Source: Bog-159 sp049511415 (GTDB lineage Bacteria > Acidobacteriota > Terriglobia > Bryobacterales > Bryobacteraceae). Taken from it: 64,000 nucleotides of DNA. The stretch lies in the NCBI GenBank assembly GCA_049511415.1, contig JBEKYC010000025.1, forward strand, positions 1 through 64,000, read 5' to 3'. Positions 35,838 to 44,613 of the stretch are shown here, one piece after another. Within the stretch, counting starts at the first letter, position 1; every line of letters starts with the position of its first letter. A model generated the notes under the pieces. That model saw only the letters and a program-made list of their open reading frames with translations. It had not been told where the DNA came from and ran no database searches. The translations under genes were made by a program, and so were the position numbers.

Positions 35838-36926
35838 TCACGGCTGGGCCGGATCGGTTGTCTTGCGCAGACGCTGGAATTCCTGCCGCTCATGCGCGGC
35901 ATCTTCCTTGCGGCCCACTTTGGCGTAAGCTACGGCCAGGTTGAAGTGCGCTTCGGGACTGCCGGGCGCCTGTTTGATGGCCGTCTCAAGCTCATGCACC
36001 GCGCCGGGGGCATCGTCGCTATCCAGCAGAACGCGGCCCAGCGTGACGTGCGTGGCGAAGTCTTTCGGGGCCAGTTTAACGGCCCGTTCCGCATATTCCC
36101 GAGCAGTTGGCATATCGCCGCGTTTGCGGTAAACGGCCGCCAGTCCGACCAGGGCGGGTATGTGCGCCGGATCCAACTCCAGGGCCTTGCGGATCTCTGC
36201 AACGCCATGGTCGGGGTCCTGCAGCAGGAGATAGGCGCCGTAGCGAAAGTGTACGTTGGCGTCGTTGGGATAATCGTGTATTACGAGGTCGAATTTTTGT
36301 ACAGCCTCCTTGGAATCCTGTTCCATCACAGCGGCCATGGCATCGCCCAGTTTGAAGACTTTGTCCCGTTCTGATTCGGGCACCTCCGGCGGCGTCCACG
36401 GTTGGCGCAGGCCGGCAATACCCGAAGCCACGATGATATCCGGGGTTTTCTTGGTGTCATGGCTTAATTCCACTAGGGTGCTGATGGCCTTCTCGAAACT
36501 GTTCAGTTTGATGAGAACCAAAGCCAGGTGCAGACGCGCCGTCCGCGCCAGTTCCGGCGGCCCTTTGGACCCCAGGCGGTCGGCCTCCAGCAGGCTCTTG
36601 AGCGCCGCTTCATAGTCGCGCGCGTGATATTCGCACAGTCCGGCCATGGTGAGCGGCGGAGGCTCGTCGCGCTTTAGGGATGCCAGGCGCTCGAAATCCG
36701 CGGAACATTCCTTGTATTTGTCCTGGTCGTATTCGATGGAGCCGGCTTCCCACAGGCCCTCGTCCCAGCCGGGCTTGAGCTTGAGCGCTTTCTTATAGAG
36801 CACCAGGGCATCGTCCATGCGCTTGGCGTCACGCGCCTCGGCGGCTTGGCGGGAAAGAGCCTCGAAGGAGGGGCGGGGCTGCGGGGACGCTGCCTGCCAG
36901 AACAGAGCTGCGGCAAAAGCAATCAT
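35838..36926 (-). CDS. Exported tetratricopeptide-repeat protein
   Basis: 362 residues from the ATG at 36924-36926, with a signal-like N-terminus (MIAFAAALFWQAASPQP). A longer in-frame reading into the divergent cytochrome gene is antisense and was rejected. At least six TPR-like helix pairs are visible, for example DALVLYKKALKLKPGWDEGL, GVAEIRKALELDPAHIPALV and GAVHELETAIKQAPGSPEAH. No enzymatic domain. Divergent from the PSCyt1 gene with 57 bases between starts, so the two may share a control region. Confidence 0.85.
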   Translation of the reverse strand: MIAFAAALFWQAASPQPRPSFEALSRQAAEARDAKRMDDALVLYKKALKLKPGWDEGLWEAGSIEYDQDKYKECSADFERLASLKRDEPPPLTMAGLCEYHARDYEAALKSLLEADRLGSKGPPELARTARLHLALVLIKLNSFEKAISTLVELSHDTKKTPDIIVASGIAGLRQPWTPPEVPESERDKVFKLGDAMAAVMEQDSKEAVQKFDLVIHDYPNDANVHFRYGAYLLLQDPDHGVAEIRKALELDPAHIPALVGLAAVYRKRGDMPTAREYAERAVKLAPKDFATHVTLGRVLLDSDDAPGAVHELETAIKQAPGSPEAHFNLAVAYAKVGRKEDAAHERQEFQRLRKTTDPAQP

Positions 36927-36983
36927 GCCATTACCGATGTTAGCTTGGATTGCGGATATAATTGTGGACCGGCACTCCTTCGC

Positions 36984-39302
36984 ATGCGATTCTCCGGCAT
37001 CCTCCGTACCGCGGCTATCCTTGTTTCGCCCAGCCTGGCGCTGGCAGTGGACTTTGCCACGGAAGTGCATCCGATCCTGGCGGCGCGCTGTGCCCCCTGC
37101 CATAGCGGTGATAAACCGGCAGCGGCGCTGTCGCTTACCAGCCGCACTCCGATGCTCAGTGGCGGGGAGAGCGGTCCGGCAATTGTGCCCGGCAACAGCG
37201 CGGAAAGCCTGCTGATCCGAAAAGTCAGCGGCCAGCGCGGCGGCATCATGCCGGCCTCGGGCGAACCGCTGACCGCGGCACAAATTGCCACACTGCGCGC
37301 CTGGATCGACGAAGGCGCGGTTTGGCCTGAGACCGTGGCCGCGGCCCGCGGCTGGATCGCCTCCATCGCCCCGCGCCAGCCCGAGTTGCCGGAAGGCCAA
37401 GAACCGCATCCCGTGGATCGTTTCATCGCGTCGTACTTTACCCGTCATGCGATGGCGTTCCCGGCGCCGGCCGACGATGCACGATTCGCCCGACGGGTCT
37501 GCTTCGACCTGTGGGGGATGCCGCCGGCGCCTGCACAGCTCGAAGCCTTCCTGCTCGATAAATCCGCGGACAAACGCGCCCGCCTGATCGACTCGCTACT
37601 GGGCAATTCCAGCTTCTACGCCGAGAACTGGATCAGTTGGTGGAACGATCTGTTGCGCAACGATCTGGGCAGCAATTATGCCGGTGAGCGCAAATCCATC
37701 ACCGCCTGGCTGCGCGCCGCTCTCGAACAAAACCTGTCTTACGACAAAATGGTCGCCTCGCTGGTCAATCCGGTGGAGAAGACCGATCCGGATGGATTCC
37801 TGATCGGCGTCAACTGGCGCGGCGATGTGAACGCCAGCCAGACGCCTTACATGCAGGCGGCACAAAATACCGCGCAGATCTTTCTGGGTATCAACCTGAA
37901 ATGCGCCTCCTGCCACGATAGCTTCATTAACCGGTACAAGCTGCGTGAATCCTACGGCATGGCGGCGCTGTTCTCGGCCGAAAGCCGGCTGGAACTGGTG
38001 CGGTGCGACGTCAAGACCGGCACGTTCACCGGACCGCAACTGCTGTATCCCGAACTGGGCACAGTACCCGAAACTGCCACGCTCGCCGACCGGCACGCGG
38101 CCGCCGCCCGTTTCTTCACCGACCCGCGCAATGGCCGCGTGGCGCGGACGATCGTGAATCGCTATTGGCAAAAGCTTTTCGGCCGCGGGCTGGTGGAGCC
38201 GGTCGACGAGATGGACAATGAGCCGTGGAACACAGACCTGCTCGATTGGCTGGCCGGCGACTTTGCGGCACATGGCGGCGATCTGAAATACCTGCTGCGG
38301 CTGCTGATGACATCGAAAGCCTACCAGATGCCGGCGGCGGTAAGCACCGAGCAGGCCGAGAAACCGTACGTTTTTCGCGGGCCGCAGGTGCGGCGGCTCA
38401 CGGCTGAACAATTCTCCGATACCGTGTCGGTCGTCACCGGAGAGTGGCGGCTGATCGGGAAGGACAAACAAGCCACTCCGGCGCGCGACTGGCAATTCAA
38501 GGCATCGCCGCTCGACCTGGCGCTGGGCCGGCCGATTCGCGACCAGGTATTCACCACCCGCGACAATCGTCCGACCACTTTCCAGGCGCTCGAACTGGCC
38601 AACGGCGCCACCCTCGAAAACACTCTGCGGCGCGGCGCGCTGCGCTTGCTCGGTCAACTGCCGGCGGCCCCGGATAGCCTATTCGATAGCGGCGAGTTGA
38701 GAGCCGGCACGGTGGATTTCGATATCGACATTTCGGGCGCGAAGAAGTTGTGGTTGCTGGAAGAAGACCAGGGCAGCTACGATCCCACGCGCACTTTGGC
38801 CGGCTGGATCCGGGTGGAGTTGAGTGGTCCGTCAGGCGGAAAGGCGTTTGCCGACATGGCTCCCGCCGCACTTGCGCGCGAGCCGTTGACGGCCGACAGG
38901 CTGCCCGCGGGCGAAGCGGTGGTGATGCCCCCCGGTGGGCGGCTGGTTCTCCCGCTTGAAGGAGCGGGCTACACTCGCATGCGCGGACGCGTGGCTCTCG
39001 ACGATCGCTCGCGGACCGACGACATCGAAGGCGCGGTGCGTTTTTTCATTTTCGCCACAGAACCCGATGCGGAGCAGATGCTGCGCGTCACCGGCGCGCC
39101 GCCGGTTCCGGAGCCGGCGCCCCTGGCGAGCGTCAACGATGCCGCGCAGCGACTCTATTTGCAACTTTTTGCGCGCAAACCGAACTCGCGGGAGGCCGGC
39201 CTCGTAAGGAACTATTTTGCGGGCGGCAAACTGGCGCCCGCCGCACTGGAGGATTTGCTGTGGAGTTTATTGCTCGATCCCGAGTTTCAATACTTATATT
39301 GA
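36984..39302 (+). CDS. PSCyt1-DUF1549-DUF1553 cytochrome-type protein
   Basis: 772 residues from the ATG at 36984, which begins a signal peptide. Domain order: PSCyt1 cytochrome-c-like domain with the heme motif CAPCH near residue 35 and MPASGEPL as likely axial Met region; DUF1549 (FARRVCFDLWGMPPAPAQLE) with a second CxxCH, CASCH; then DUF1553 ending LDPEFQYLY. Such proteins are abundant in Planctomycetes and Solibacter and pair with DUF1501 proteins. A role in extracytoplasmic oxidation of polymers is proposed but unproven. Overlaps the next gene by 43 bases. Confidence 0.9.
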   Translation: MRFSGILRTAAILVSPSLALAVDFATEVHPILAARCAPCHSGDKPAAALSLTSRTPMLSGGESGPAIVPGNSAESLLIRKVSGQRGGIMPASGEPLTAAQIATLRAWIDEGAVWPETVAAARGWIASIAPRQPELPEGQEPHPVDRFIASYFTRHAMAFPAPADDARFARRVCFDLWGMPPAPAQLEAFLLDKSADKRARLIDSLLGNSSFYAENWISWWNDLLRNDLGSNYAGERKSITAWLRAALEQNLSYDKMVASLVNPVEKTDPDGFLIGVNWRGDVNASQTPYMQAAQNTAQIFLGINLKCASCHDSFINRYKLRESYGMAALFSAESRLELVRCDVKTGTFTGPQLLYPELGTVPETATLADRHAAAARFFTDPRNGRVARTIVNRYWQKLFGRGLVEPVDEMDNEPWNTDLLDWLAGDFAAHGGDLKYLLRLLMTSKAYQMPAAVSTEQAEKPYVFRGPQVRRLTAEQFSDTVSVVTGEWRLIGKDKQATPARDWQFKASPLDLALGRPIRDQVFTTRDNRPTTFQALELANGATLENTLRRGALRLLGQLPAAPDSLFDSGELRAGTVDFDIDISGAKKLWLLEEDQGSYDPTRTLAGWIRVELSGPSGGKAFADMAPAALAREPLTADRLPAGEAVVMPPGGRLVLPLEGAGYTRMRGRVALDDRSRTDDIEGAVRFFIFATEPDAEQMLRVTGAPPVPEPAPLASVNDAAQRLYLQLFARKPNSREAGLVRNYFAGGKLAPAALEDLLWSLLLDPEFQYLY

Positions 39303-41065
39303 CGGCCTGCTCCGTAGCCTTCGCACAGGATGGCAACGCGGTCTATCAAAAACACTGTGCGCAGTGCCACGACAAAGGCGTAGGCCGCGCCCCGCAATTG
39401 CTCACATTGAGCCTGTCGACTCCGGAGCGCGCTCTGGCGGCGCTCACTACGGGCAAAATGGCCGAACAAGGCAAAGCCCTTACGCCGGAAGAGGCGCGCG
39501 CGGTGGCCATGTTCGTGACCGGAAAATCCTTCGGCGCGGATCAAGCGATGACCCAGGGGCAGTGTGCCGATCCGCCGGCGGCCTTCGAGAAACCCTTCTC
39601 CGGTCCCTACTGGAACGGTTGGGGAGTGGATCCTTCGAATCGGCGTATGCAGCCGGCCGCCATGGCTGGCTTGCGCGCGGAACAGGTGCCGCAATTGAGA
39701 CTGAAGTGGGCTTTCGGGTTTCCGGGCGCCGGTAAAGCCTTCGCCCAACCGACCGTGGTGGGCGGCAGAATCTTCGCGGGCAGCGATACCGGTAAAGTGT
39801 ATGCGCTGGATGCCCGCACCGGCTGCATTCTTTGGGCGTTCAAAGCCGACCGCCCGGTGCGCAGCGCCATCAGCATAGGACCAGTGGGCGCAAAGTGGGC
39901 CGCGTATTTCGGCGATCAGAGCGCGCAGGCCTATGCGGTGGATGCCGCCACCGGCGCACTGCTGTGGAAAGTGCGGGTGGAAGACCATCCCGCAGCCATG
40001 ATCACGGGAGCGCCCGCGCTGTACGATGGCCGCCTCTACGTCCCGGATTCCTCTTATGAAGAAGTGACCGGCGCTTCGCCGAAATACGAATGCTGCAAGT
40101 TTCGCGGCGCGGTGTCCGCATTGGACGCAGCGACTGGCAAGTTGATCTGGAAGAGCTATACCATCGCGGACGAGCCGCAGCCGGTGCGCAAGAACAAGCA
40201 GGGCACGCAGCTCTATGGGCCTTCCGGCGCAGGCGTGTGGTCGTCGCCCACCATCGATCCAAAACGGCACGCGGTCTACGTGGTGACTGGCGATGCCTAT
40301 TCCGATCCGCCCGCGCGAACCAGCGACGCGTTTCTGGCCTTCGATATGGACACTGGGAAACTCCTCTGGTCGCGCCAGTTGACCGCCGGCGATGCCTACA
40401 ATCTGGGCTGTCCCACGGGTGACAATTGTCCGGAATCAAAGGGCCCCGATTTTGATTTCGGCTGCTCGCCGAACCTGGTGGATCTGCCCAACGGCAAGCG
40501 CGCGCTGATCGCCGGACAGAAATCGGGCATGGTCCACGCGCTCGATCCCGATCAGCAAGGCGAACTCCTGTGGCAAACGCGGGTCGGCAAAGGCGGACCC
40601 CTTGGCGGCGTGCAGTGGGGCAATGCGTCCGACGGCCAGAATGTCTATGCAGCGGTCTCCGACCACTTTGCGACACCCGATAAGCCCAAGGCCGGCGGCG
40701 GCATGTTCGCATTGAAGCTGGCCACGGGTGAGCGTGTATGGTCCACACCACCACCGGGCTGCGGCGACAAGTTGAATTGTAGTGCCGCGCAGTCGGCCGC
40801 CGTGACCGTGATTCCAGGCGTGGTCTTCTCAGGTTCGCTGGACGGACATCTGCGCGCCTACGCCACCGGCAATGGCAGCATTATATGGGACGTGGATACC
40901 GCCATCGAGTACCAGTCGGTGAATAACGTAAAAGCTAAGGGTGGCTCACTCGACGGTCCCGGGCCCGTAGTGGTGGGCGGAATCCTATACGTGAATTCCG
41001 GCTACGGCATGTTCGGCGAGATGCCCGGCAATGTGCTGCTGGCATTTTCCGTGGATGGGAAATGA
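39260..41065 (+). CDS. Cytochrome c-PQQ quinoprotein dehydrogenase (polyvinyl-alcohol-dehydrogenase-like)
   Basis: 601 residues starting at GTG 39260, with GGAGG seven bases upstream inside the preceding gene. Signal peptide, then a cytochrome c domain with CAQCH at about 32-36, then a PQQ-type eight-bladed beta-propeller with repeats such as GKVYALDARTGCILWAF and AQAYAVDAATGALLWKV. An adjacent cysteine pair (YECCKFRG) matches the vicinal disulfide of quinoprotein alcohol dehydrogenases. Expected: periplasmic oxidation of an alcohol with electrons passed to the built-in heme. It sits between the two halves of a DUF1549/DUF1501 pair. Confidence 0.88.
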   Translation: MEFIARSRVSILILTACSVAFAQDGNAVYQKHCAQCHDKGVGRAPQLLTLSLSTPERALAALTTGKMAEQGKALTPEEARAVAMFVTGKSFGADQAMTQGQCADPPAAFEKPFSGPYWNGWGVDPSNRRMQPAAMAGLRAEQVPQLRLKWAFGFPGAGKAFAQPTVVGGRIFAGSDTGKVYALDARTGCILWAFKADRPVRSAISIGPVGAKWAAYFGDQSAQAYAVDAATGALLWKVRVEDHPAAMITGAPALYDGRLYVPDSSYEEVTGASPKYECCKFRGAVSALDAATGKLIWKSYTIADEPQPVRKNKQGTQLYGPSGAGVWSSPTIDPKRHAVYVVTGDAYSDPPARTSDAFLAFDMDTGKLLWSRQLTAGDAYNLGCPTGDNCPESKGPDFDFGCSPNLVDLPNGKRALIAGQKSGMVHALDPDQQGELLWQTRVGKGGPLGGVQWGNASDGQNVYAAVSDHFATPDKPKAGGGMFALKLATGERVWSTPPPGCGDKLNCSAAQSAAVTVIPGVVFSGSLDGHLRAYATGNGSIIWDVDTAIEYQSVNNVKAKGGSLDGPGPVVVGGILYVNSGYGMFGEMPGNVLLAFSVDGK

Positions 41066-41086
41066 AGCACGGTAGCCAGAGATAGT

Positions 41087-42547
41087 ATGATGGGCTCCAT
41101 GCACCGCGACGAGGAGAAAATCGCGCACGCTCTCACAGCAGGGCTTTCCCGCCGCCACTTTCTCCGTGCGTCCGGCGGCGCGGCGCTAGCCGCATTGGCC
41201 GGCTCCGAACCGCGCCTGGTGGCCGGCAGCAGCAAGATTCCCGCGCGCGCCGACAGTCTGATCCTGCTTTGGATGGCCGGGGGCATGGCGCAAACCGAGA
41301 CCTTCGACCCGAAGCTGTATACACCGTTCGAACCGGGCCTGGAATCGAAGCGCGTGCTCAGCACTTTCCCGGCTATCGATACTGCCGTGGACAACATCAA
41401 GATTTCCGCGGGGTTGGAGCGCGTCGCCAAAGTGATGGACCGCGGCACTCTGATCCGCTCCCACCGCGTCGGCGACCTGGGCTTCATTCTGCATGCCCGC
41501 CATCAGTTTCACTGGCACACCGGCTATCCGCCGCCGCAATCGGTGGCTGCGCCGCACATGGGCGCGGTGATTTCCCGCACGCTCGGCCCGCGCAATCCGG
41601 AGATGCCGGCTTTCGTCGATATCGGCCAGAACCTGGAAATCGGCGGCGAGAGCGATGCGGTGAAGGCGTTCCACACGGCCGGATTCTTGGGCAGTGAGCA
41701 CGCGCCGTTCCTCATTGCCGATCCGCGGGATGCGGTAGCGCGCGTGCGCCCGTCCGAGCATATTGGAAACGCGCGCTTCACCAGCCGCTACGAGCAATAC
41801 AAGAAGCTGGCGGCGTTGAGTCCCGTGGGCCAATACGGCAGCGATTTCCAGCGCCAGAGCCTGTTGCGCTCTGTCGATAACGCGCATCGCCTGCTGAATT
41901 CGCCGGCGGCCAAAGCTTTCGACCTGAGCCTGGAGCCGAAGGCCATCTACGATATCTACAACACGGGCCGCTTCGGGCTGGGCTGCCTGCTGGCGCGGCG
42001 GCTGGTCGAATCCGGCGCGCGCTTTATCGAAGTCACGACGGAGTACATCCCGTTCCGCTATTGGGACACCCACGAGAACGGTCACAAACGCGCCGCCGGG
42101 ATGAAGGATTCCATCGACGCGCCGGTCGCGCAGTTGATCCTCGATCTGGAAGCGCGCGGCTTGCTCGACCGCACGCTGGTGGTGCTGGCCAGCGAATTCG
42201 GGCGCGATATGATTACGGAAGGCAAGCCCGGCGCGCAGGTGAAGCAACAGGTGAACCAGCCGGATGTCATGACGGAGCCGAAACACTACGGGATGCATCG
42301 CCATTTCACCGAAGCCGGATCGGTGCTGATGTTCGGGGGCGGGGCGCCCAAGGGCAAGCTGTACGGGCGCACAGCGGACGAACGGCCATGCAGCATCGTG
42401 GAGAATCCGGTGACCATCGACGATCTGCACGCCACGATTTACACGGCGCTGGGCATCGCCCCGGACACGGCATACGAGGTGGAGAAGCGCCCCTTCTACG
42501 TCACTAAGGATGGCAAGGGGAAGGCCATCGCCCCGCTTCTCGCGTGA
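41087..42547 (+). CDS. DUF1501 Tat-exported protein (sulfatase-like fold)
   Basis: 486 residues. A twin-arginine signal SRRHFLRASGGAALAALAG at about 21-39; then the DUF1501 body related to alkaline phosphatase/sulfatase folds (DSLILLWMAGGMAQTETFD, RSHRVGDLGFILHARHQFHW, VVLASEFGRDM). In many bacteria DUF1501 genes follow DUF1549 genes. Last gene of the three-gene operon starting at 36984, 21 bases after the quinoprotein. Its 3' end overlaps the convergent BtuF-like gene by about 50 bases. Enzymatic activity unknown. Confidence 0.9.
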   Translation: MMGSMHRDEEKIAHALTAGLSRRHFLRASGGAALAALAGSEPRLVAGSSKIPARADSLILLWMAGGMAQTETFDPKLYTPFEPGLESKRVLSTFPAIDTAVDNIKISAGLERVAKVMDRGTLIRSHRVGDLGFILHARHQFHWHTGYPPPQSVAAPHMGAVISRTLGPRNPEMPAFVDIGQNLEIGGESDAVKAFHTAGFLGSEHAPFLIADPRDAVARVRPSEHIGNARFTSRYEQYKKLAALSPVGQYGSDFQRQSLLRSVDNAHRLLNSPAAKAFDLSLEPKAIYDIYNTGRFGLGCLLARRLVESGARFIEVTTEYIPFRYWDTHENGHKRAAGMKDSIDAPVAQLILDLEARGLLDRTLVVLASEFGRDMITEGKPGAQVKQQVNQPDVMTEPKHYGMHRHFTEAGSVLMFGGGAPKGKLYGRTADERPCSIVENPVTIDDLHATIYTALGIAPDTAYEVEKRPFYVTKDGKGKAIAPLLA

Positions 42548-43410
42548 GTATCCGGGAGCAGGCCCGGGTGCAGCAGGCTTGCCAGGATATAGAGAGACTC
42601 CACCAACCGGGGCCCCGGACGATTGAAGTACTGATTGCCATCCGCCACCCACACCTGTCCGTTGCGCACGGCCTGTAGGCCGCTCCAGCCGGCGCGGCCT
42701 GTCAGCCAGTACATCTCGCGTGCGGCGCGCTCCAAATCAAAGCCACAGGGCATCACCAGGATCGCATCCGGATCGGCGGCGGTCAGATCCTCCCAAGTGC
42801 GCCAGACCAGGTATTCCGCGCCGGCCATTTCGACAAGTTCCGGCATCCAATTGGCAGCCGCCATGGGCGGCTCGATCCACTCGATGCATGCCAGGCGCGG
42901 GCGCCGCACATCGCCTCGCGCGGCATCGGAGACAGCCCGCATGCGCGTCTGCAGGTCCGCGACGAGTTGCTCGCCGCGCGCCTCGATATCGAGCGACCGC
43001 GCCACCCGCCGGATATCGTCCCAAATGTCGGCCAGCGAACTGGGGTTCAGCGAAACCACCACTGGCCGGCTCTCCAGACGCGGCGCAATCGACCGCTCCA
43101 CATCGCGCAGGCTGACCGCGCAGACGTCGCAGTGGATCTGCGTCAGGATGTGGGTCGGCTGCAAGCGCTCCAGCACGTCGTCGAATACCTGATAAACGGA
43201 GAGCGATTCCCGCATCGTCTCACGCACCAGCCGATCGATCTCCCGGCTATCGCCATCTACCGCGAAGCGCGGCGCGGTGCAGACCGGCAGCGTGCGTACC
43301 CCATCCGGATAGTCGCATTCGTGCGACCGGCCCACCAGCCATGGCAGCGCGCCCAGTGCGTCGACGATTTCCGTCGCGCTGGAGATCATGGATACGATTC
43401 GCGGCGTCAT
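42496..43410 (-). CDS. BtuF-like cobalamin-binding protein without signal peptide
   Basis: 304 residues. Begins MTPRIVSMISSATEIVDALG, which is already the first strand and helix of the BtuF/FecB fold, so there is no export signal. The start is fixed by a 4-base overlap (43407-43410) with the upstream gene. Motifs typical of this subgroup are GRSHECDYP, ILTQIHCDVCAVSLRDVE (paired Cys) and QVWVADGNQYFNRPGPRLV. The family binds corrinoids for BtuCD transport, but no BtuC or BtuD is present here, and this protein seems cytoplasmic. Last gene of the corrinoid cluster. Confidence 0.85.
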   Translation of the reverse strand: MTPRIVSMISSATEIVDALGALPWLVGRSHECDYPDGVRTLPVCTAPRFAVDGDSREIDRLVRETMRESLSVYQVFDDVLERLQPTHILTQIHCDVCAVSLRDVERSIAPRLESRPVVVSLNPSSLADIWDDIRRVARSLDIEARGEQLVADLQTRMRAVSDAARGDVRRPRLACIEWIEPPMAAANWMPELVEMAGAEYLVWRTWEDLTAADPDAILVMPCGFDLERAAREMYWLTGRAGWSGLQAVRNGQVWVADGNQYFNRPGPRLVESLYILASLLHPGLLPDTHARSGAMAFPLPSLVT

Positions 43411-44069
43411 GGCGCCGCCAGCAAGTCGGCGAATACGAATCCGTCCGCATCGCGAAGCTCGCCTCCGACTACCGGAATGGGCCGGCGGAACATCGGGCCG
43501 GCGTAAGCGAACGTGTGGAACTCGCCATTCTCGCCGCAGGGATCCGTTCCCGGGGGCAGATTCGCCAGCAGCGCCTCGTCAAACTCACGCCCGGCAAAGC
43601 TCGCATCCAGCGCTTTCTTATCCACGCAGGTGATGCGCGCGCGTAACCCGCCGCCGATCATTTGGCGCGCCAGTTCGCCGGTGGGAATATCCCAAAGTGG
43701 AAACAGAGGCTCCAGGCCACTCGCGGCGAGTGCGCGCTCGCGATAGGCCCGCACATCGCGCAGGAACAAATCGCCGAATGCGATGGCTTCGAAGCCCTCC
43801 GCCACGGCCCAACGGCACGCCTCGCCCATCAAGGCTTCATACTGCTCGTTGGAACACGGCCAAGGCAATTCGATGGCGCGCAGCGGCAGACCAACCGCGG
43901 CCGCCTGCGCCGCAGCCAGTTCCCGCCGCACGGCGTGCATCGCCACGCGATCGGCGGTTTGGTTGAAAGTGGTCAACAGAGCCGCGACTTCGACGCCCTG
44001 GCTGCGCATCACATGCAAAGCCCAGGCGCTATCCTTGCCGCTCGACCAGGAAAGAAGCGTGCGTCTCAC
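43407..44069 (-). CDS. PP-loop ATPase of the Dph6 (diphthine-ammonia ligase-like) family
   Basis: 220 residues starting at GTG 44067-44069, which overlaps the previous stop (GTGA). The longer open frame upstream is antisense-like and was rejected. The PP-loop SSGKDSAWAL is at about 9-18; ELPWPCSNEQYEALM and AFGDLFLRDVRAYRE are family signatures, and FHTFAYAGPMF is near the C-terminus. In eukaryotes and archaea the family amidates diphthine on elongation factor 2. Bacteria lack that modification, so the substrate here must be different. Position between a DUF6580 and a BtuF-like gene suggests a corrinoid-linked ATP-dependent amidation. Confidence 0.85.
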   Translation of the reverse strand: MRRTLLSWSSGKDSAWALHVMRSQGVEVAALLTTFNQTADRVAMHAVRRELAAAQAAAVGLPLRAIELPWPCSNEQYEALMGEACRWAVAEGFEAIAFGDLFLRDVRAYRERALAASGLEPLFPLWDIPTGELARQMIGGGLRARITCVDKKALDASFAGREFDEALLANLPPGTDPCGENGEFHTFAYAGPMFRRPIPVVGGELRDADGFVFADLLAAP

Positions 44070-44596
44070 GCCACCGCGGGGACGCGCTCGGCCGTACGCA
44101 GACTGCGGCTCAGCCACGCGTGCAGACCGAATAGAGCGCCGGCAAAGAGCAAGTCGCCGGCCAGCATCCGCCCGAAGAACGGAATGGCCGCCACGTAGCA
44201 TCGCGCCAATCCGGCCAGCGTATGCGGATACCAGTTGCCGAGCCATGTTCCGAAGTCGGCAATCAGGAAGAATTGCGCGCTGCAAGCCAGGCATGCCGCG
44301 CCAATCCGCAACGGATTTTCGGTAGATTGCAGCCAACGCCGCCCGATCCATACGTTAATCATGAAACTCAGGTAGATGAACGGGGTCGCGATGGAATATC
44401 CACCCAGCAAGGGGTCTGTAACCGCCATCAGCACCAAGGGCAGCGCAAAAGCCTGCCAGCCGCGCAGCCGCCCGCCCGCGTACAGGCTTGTGCCTCCCAC
44501 GGGAGTGAAGTTCGGCGCATGCGGCGCCAAGCGGGCGAGCGCGCCCACTACGGTCAGCGTCAATGCCAACGGCCGCACGTTCTTTCCTTGTTCCAT
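44066..44596 (-). CDS. DUF6580-like integral membrane protein
   Basis: 176 residues with about five hydrophobic segments. The N-terminal region LAPHAPNFTPVGGTSLYAGG is the recognisable DUF6580 pattern, and ADFGTWLGNWYPHTLAGL lies in the third loop. It resembles small substrate-binding membrane components of ECF-type transporters in size and topology. Overlaps the following PP-loop gene by 4 bases and follows the pduO-like gene by 17 bases. Its place in a riboswitch-associated vitamin B12 cluster makes a role in corrinoid movement across the inner membrane plausible, but this is an inference. Confidence 0.75.
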   Translation of the reverse strand: MEQGKNVRPLALTLTVVGALARLAPHAPNFTPVGGTSLYAGGRLRGWQAFALPLVLMAVTDPLLGGYSIATPFIYLSFMINVWIGRRWLQSTENPLRIGAACLACSAQFFLIADFGTWLGNWYPHTLAGLARCYVAAIPFFGRMLAGDLLFAGALFGLHAWLSRSLRTAERVPAVA

Positions 44597-44613
44597 GTGC
44601 TCTCCTTAAAAGC

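Noticed and set aside
36927..37448. N-terminal extension of the TPR protein to 37448
   Set aside because: It runs antisense through the PSCyt1 gene and has no recognisable sequence; the signal-like start at 36926 is better.
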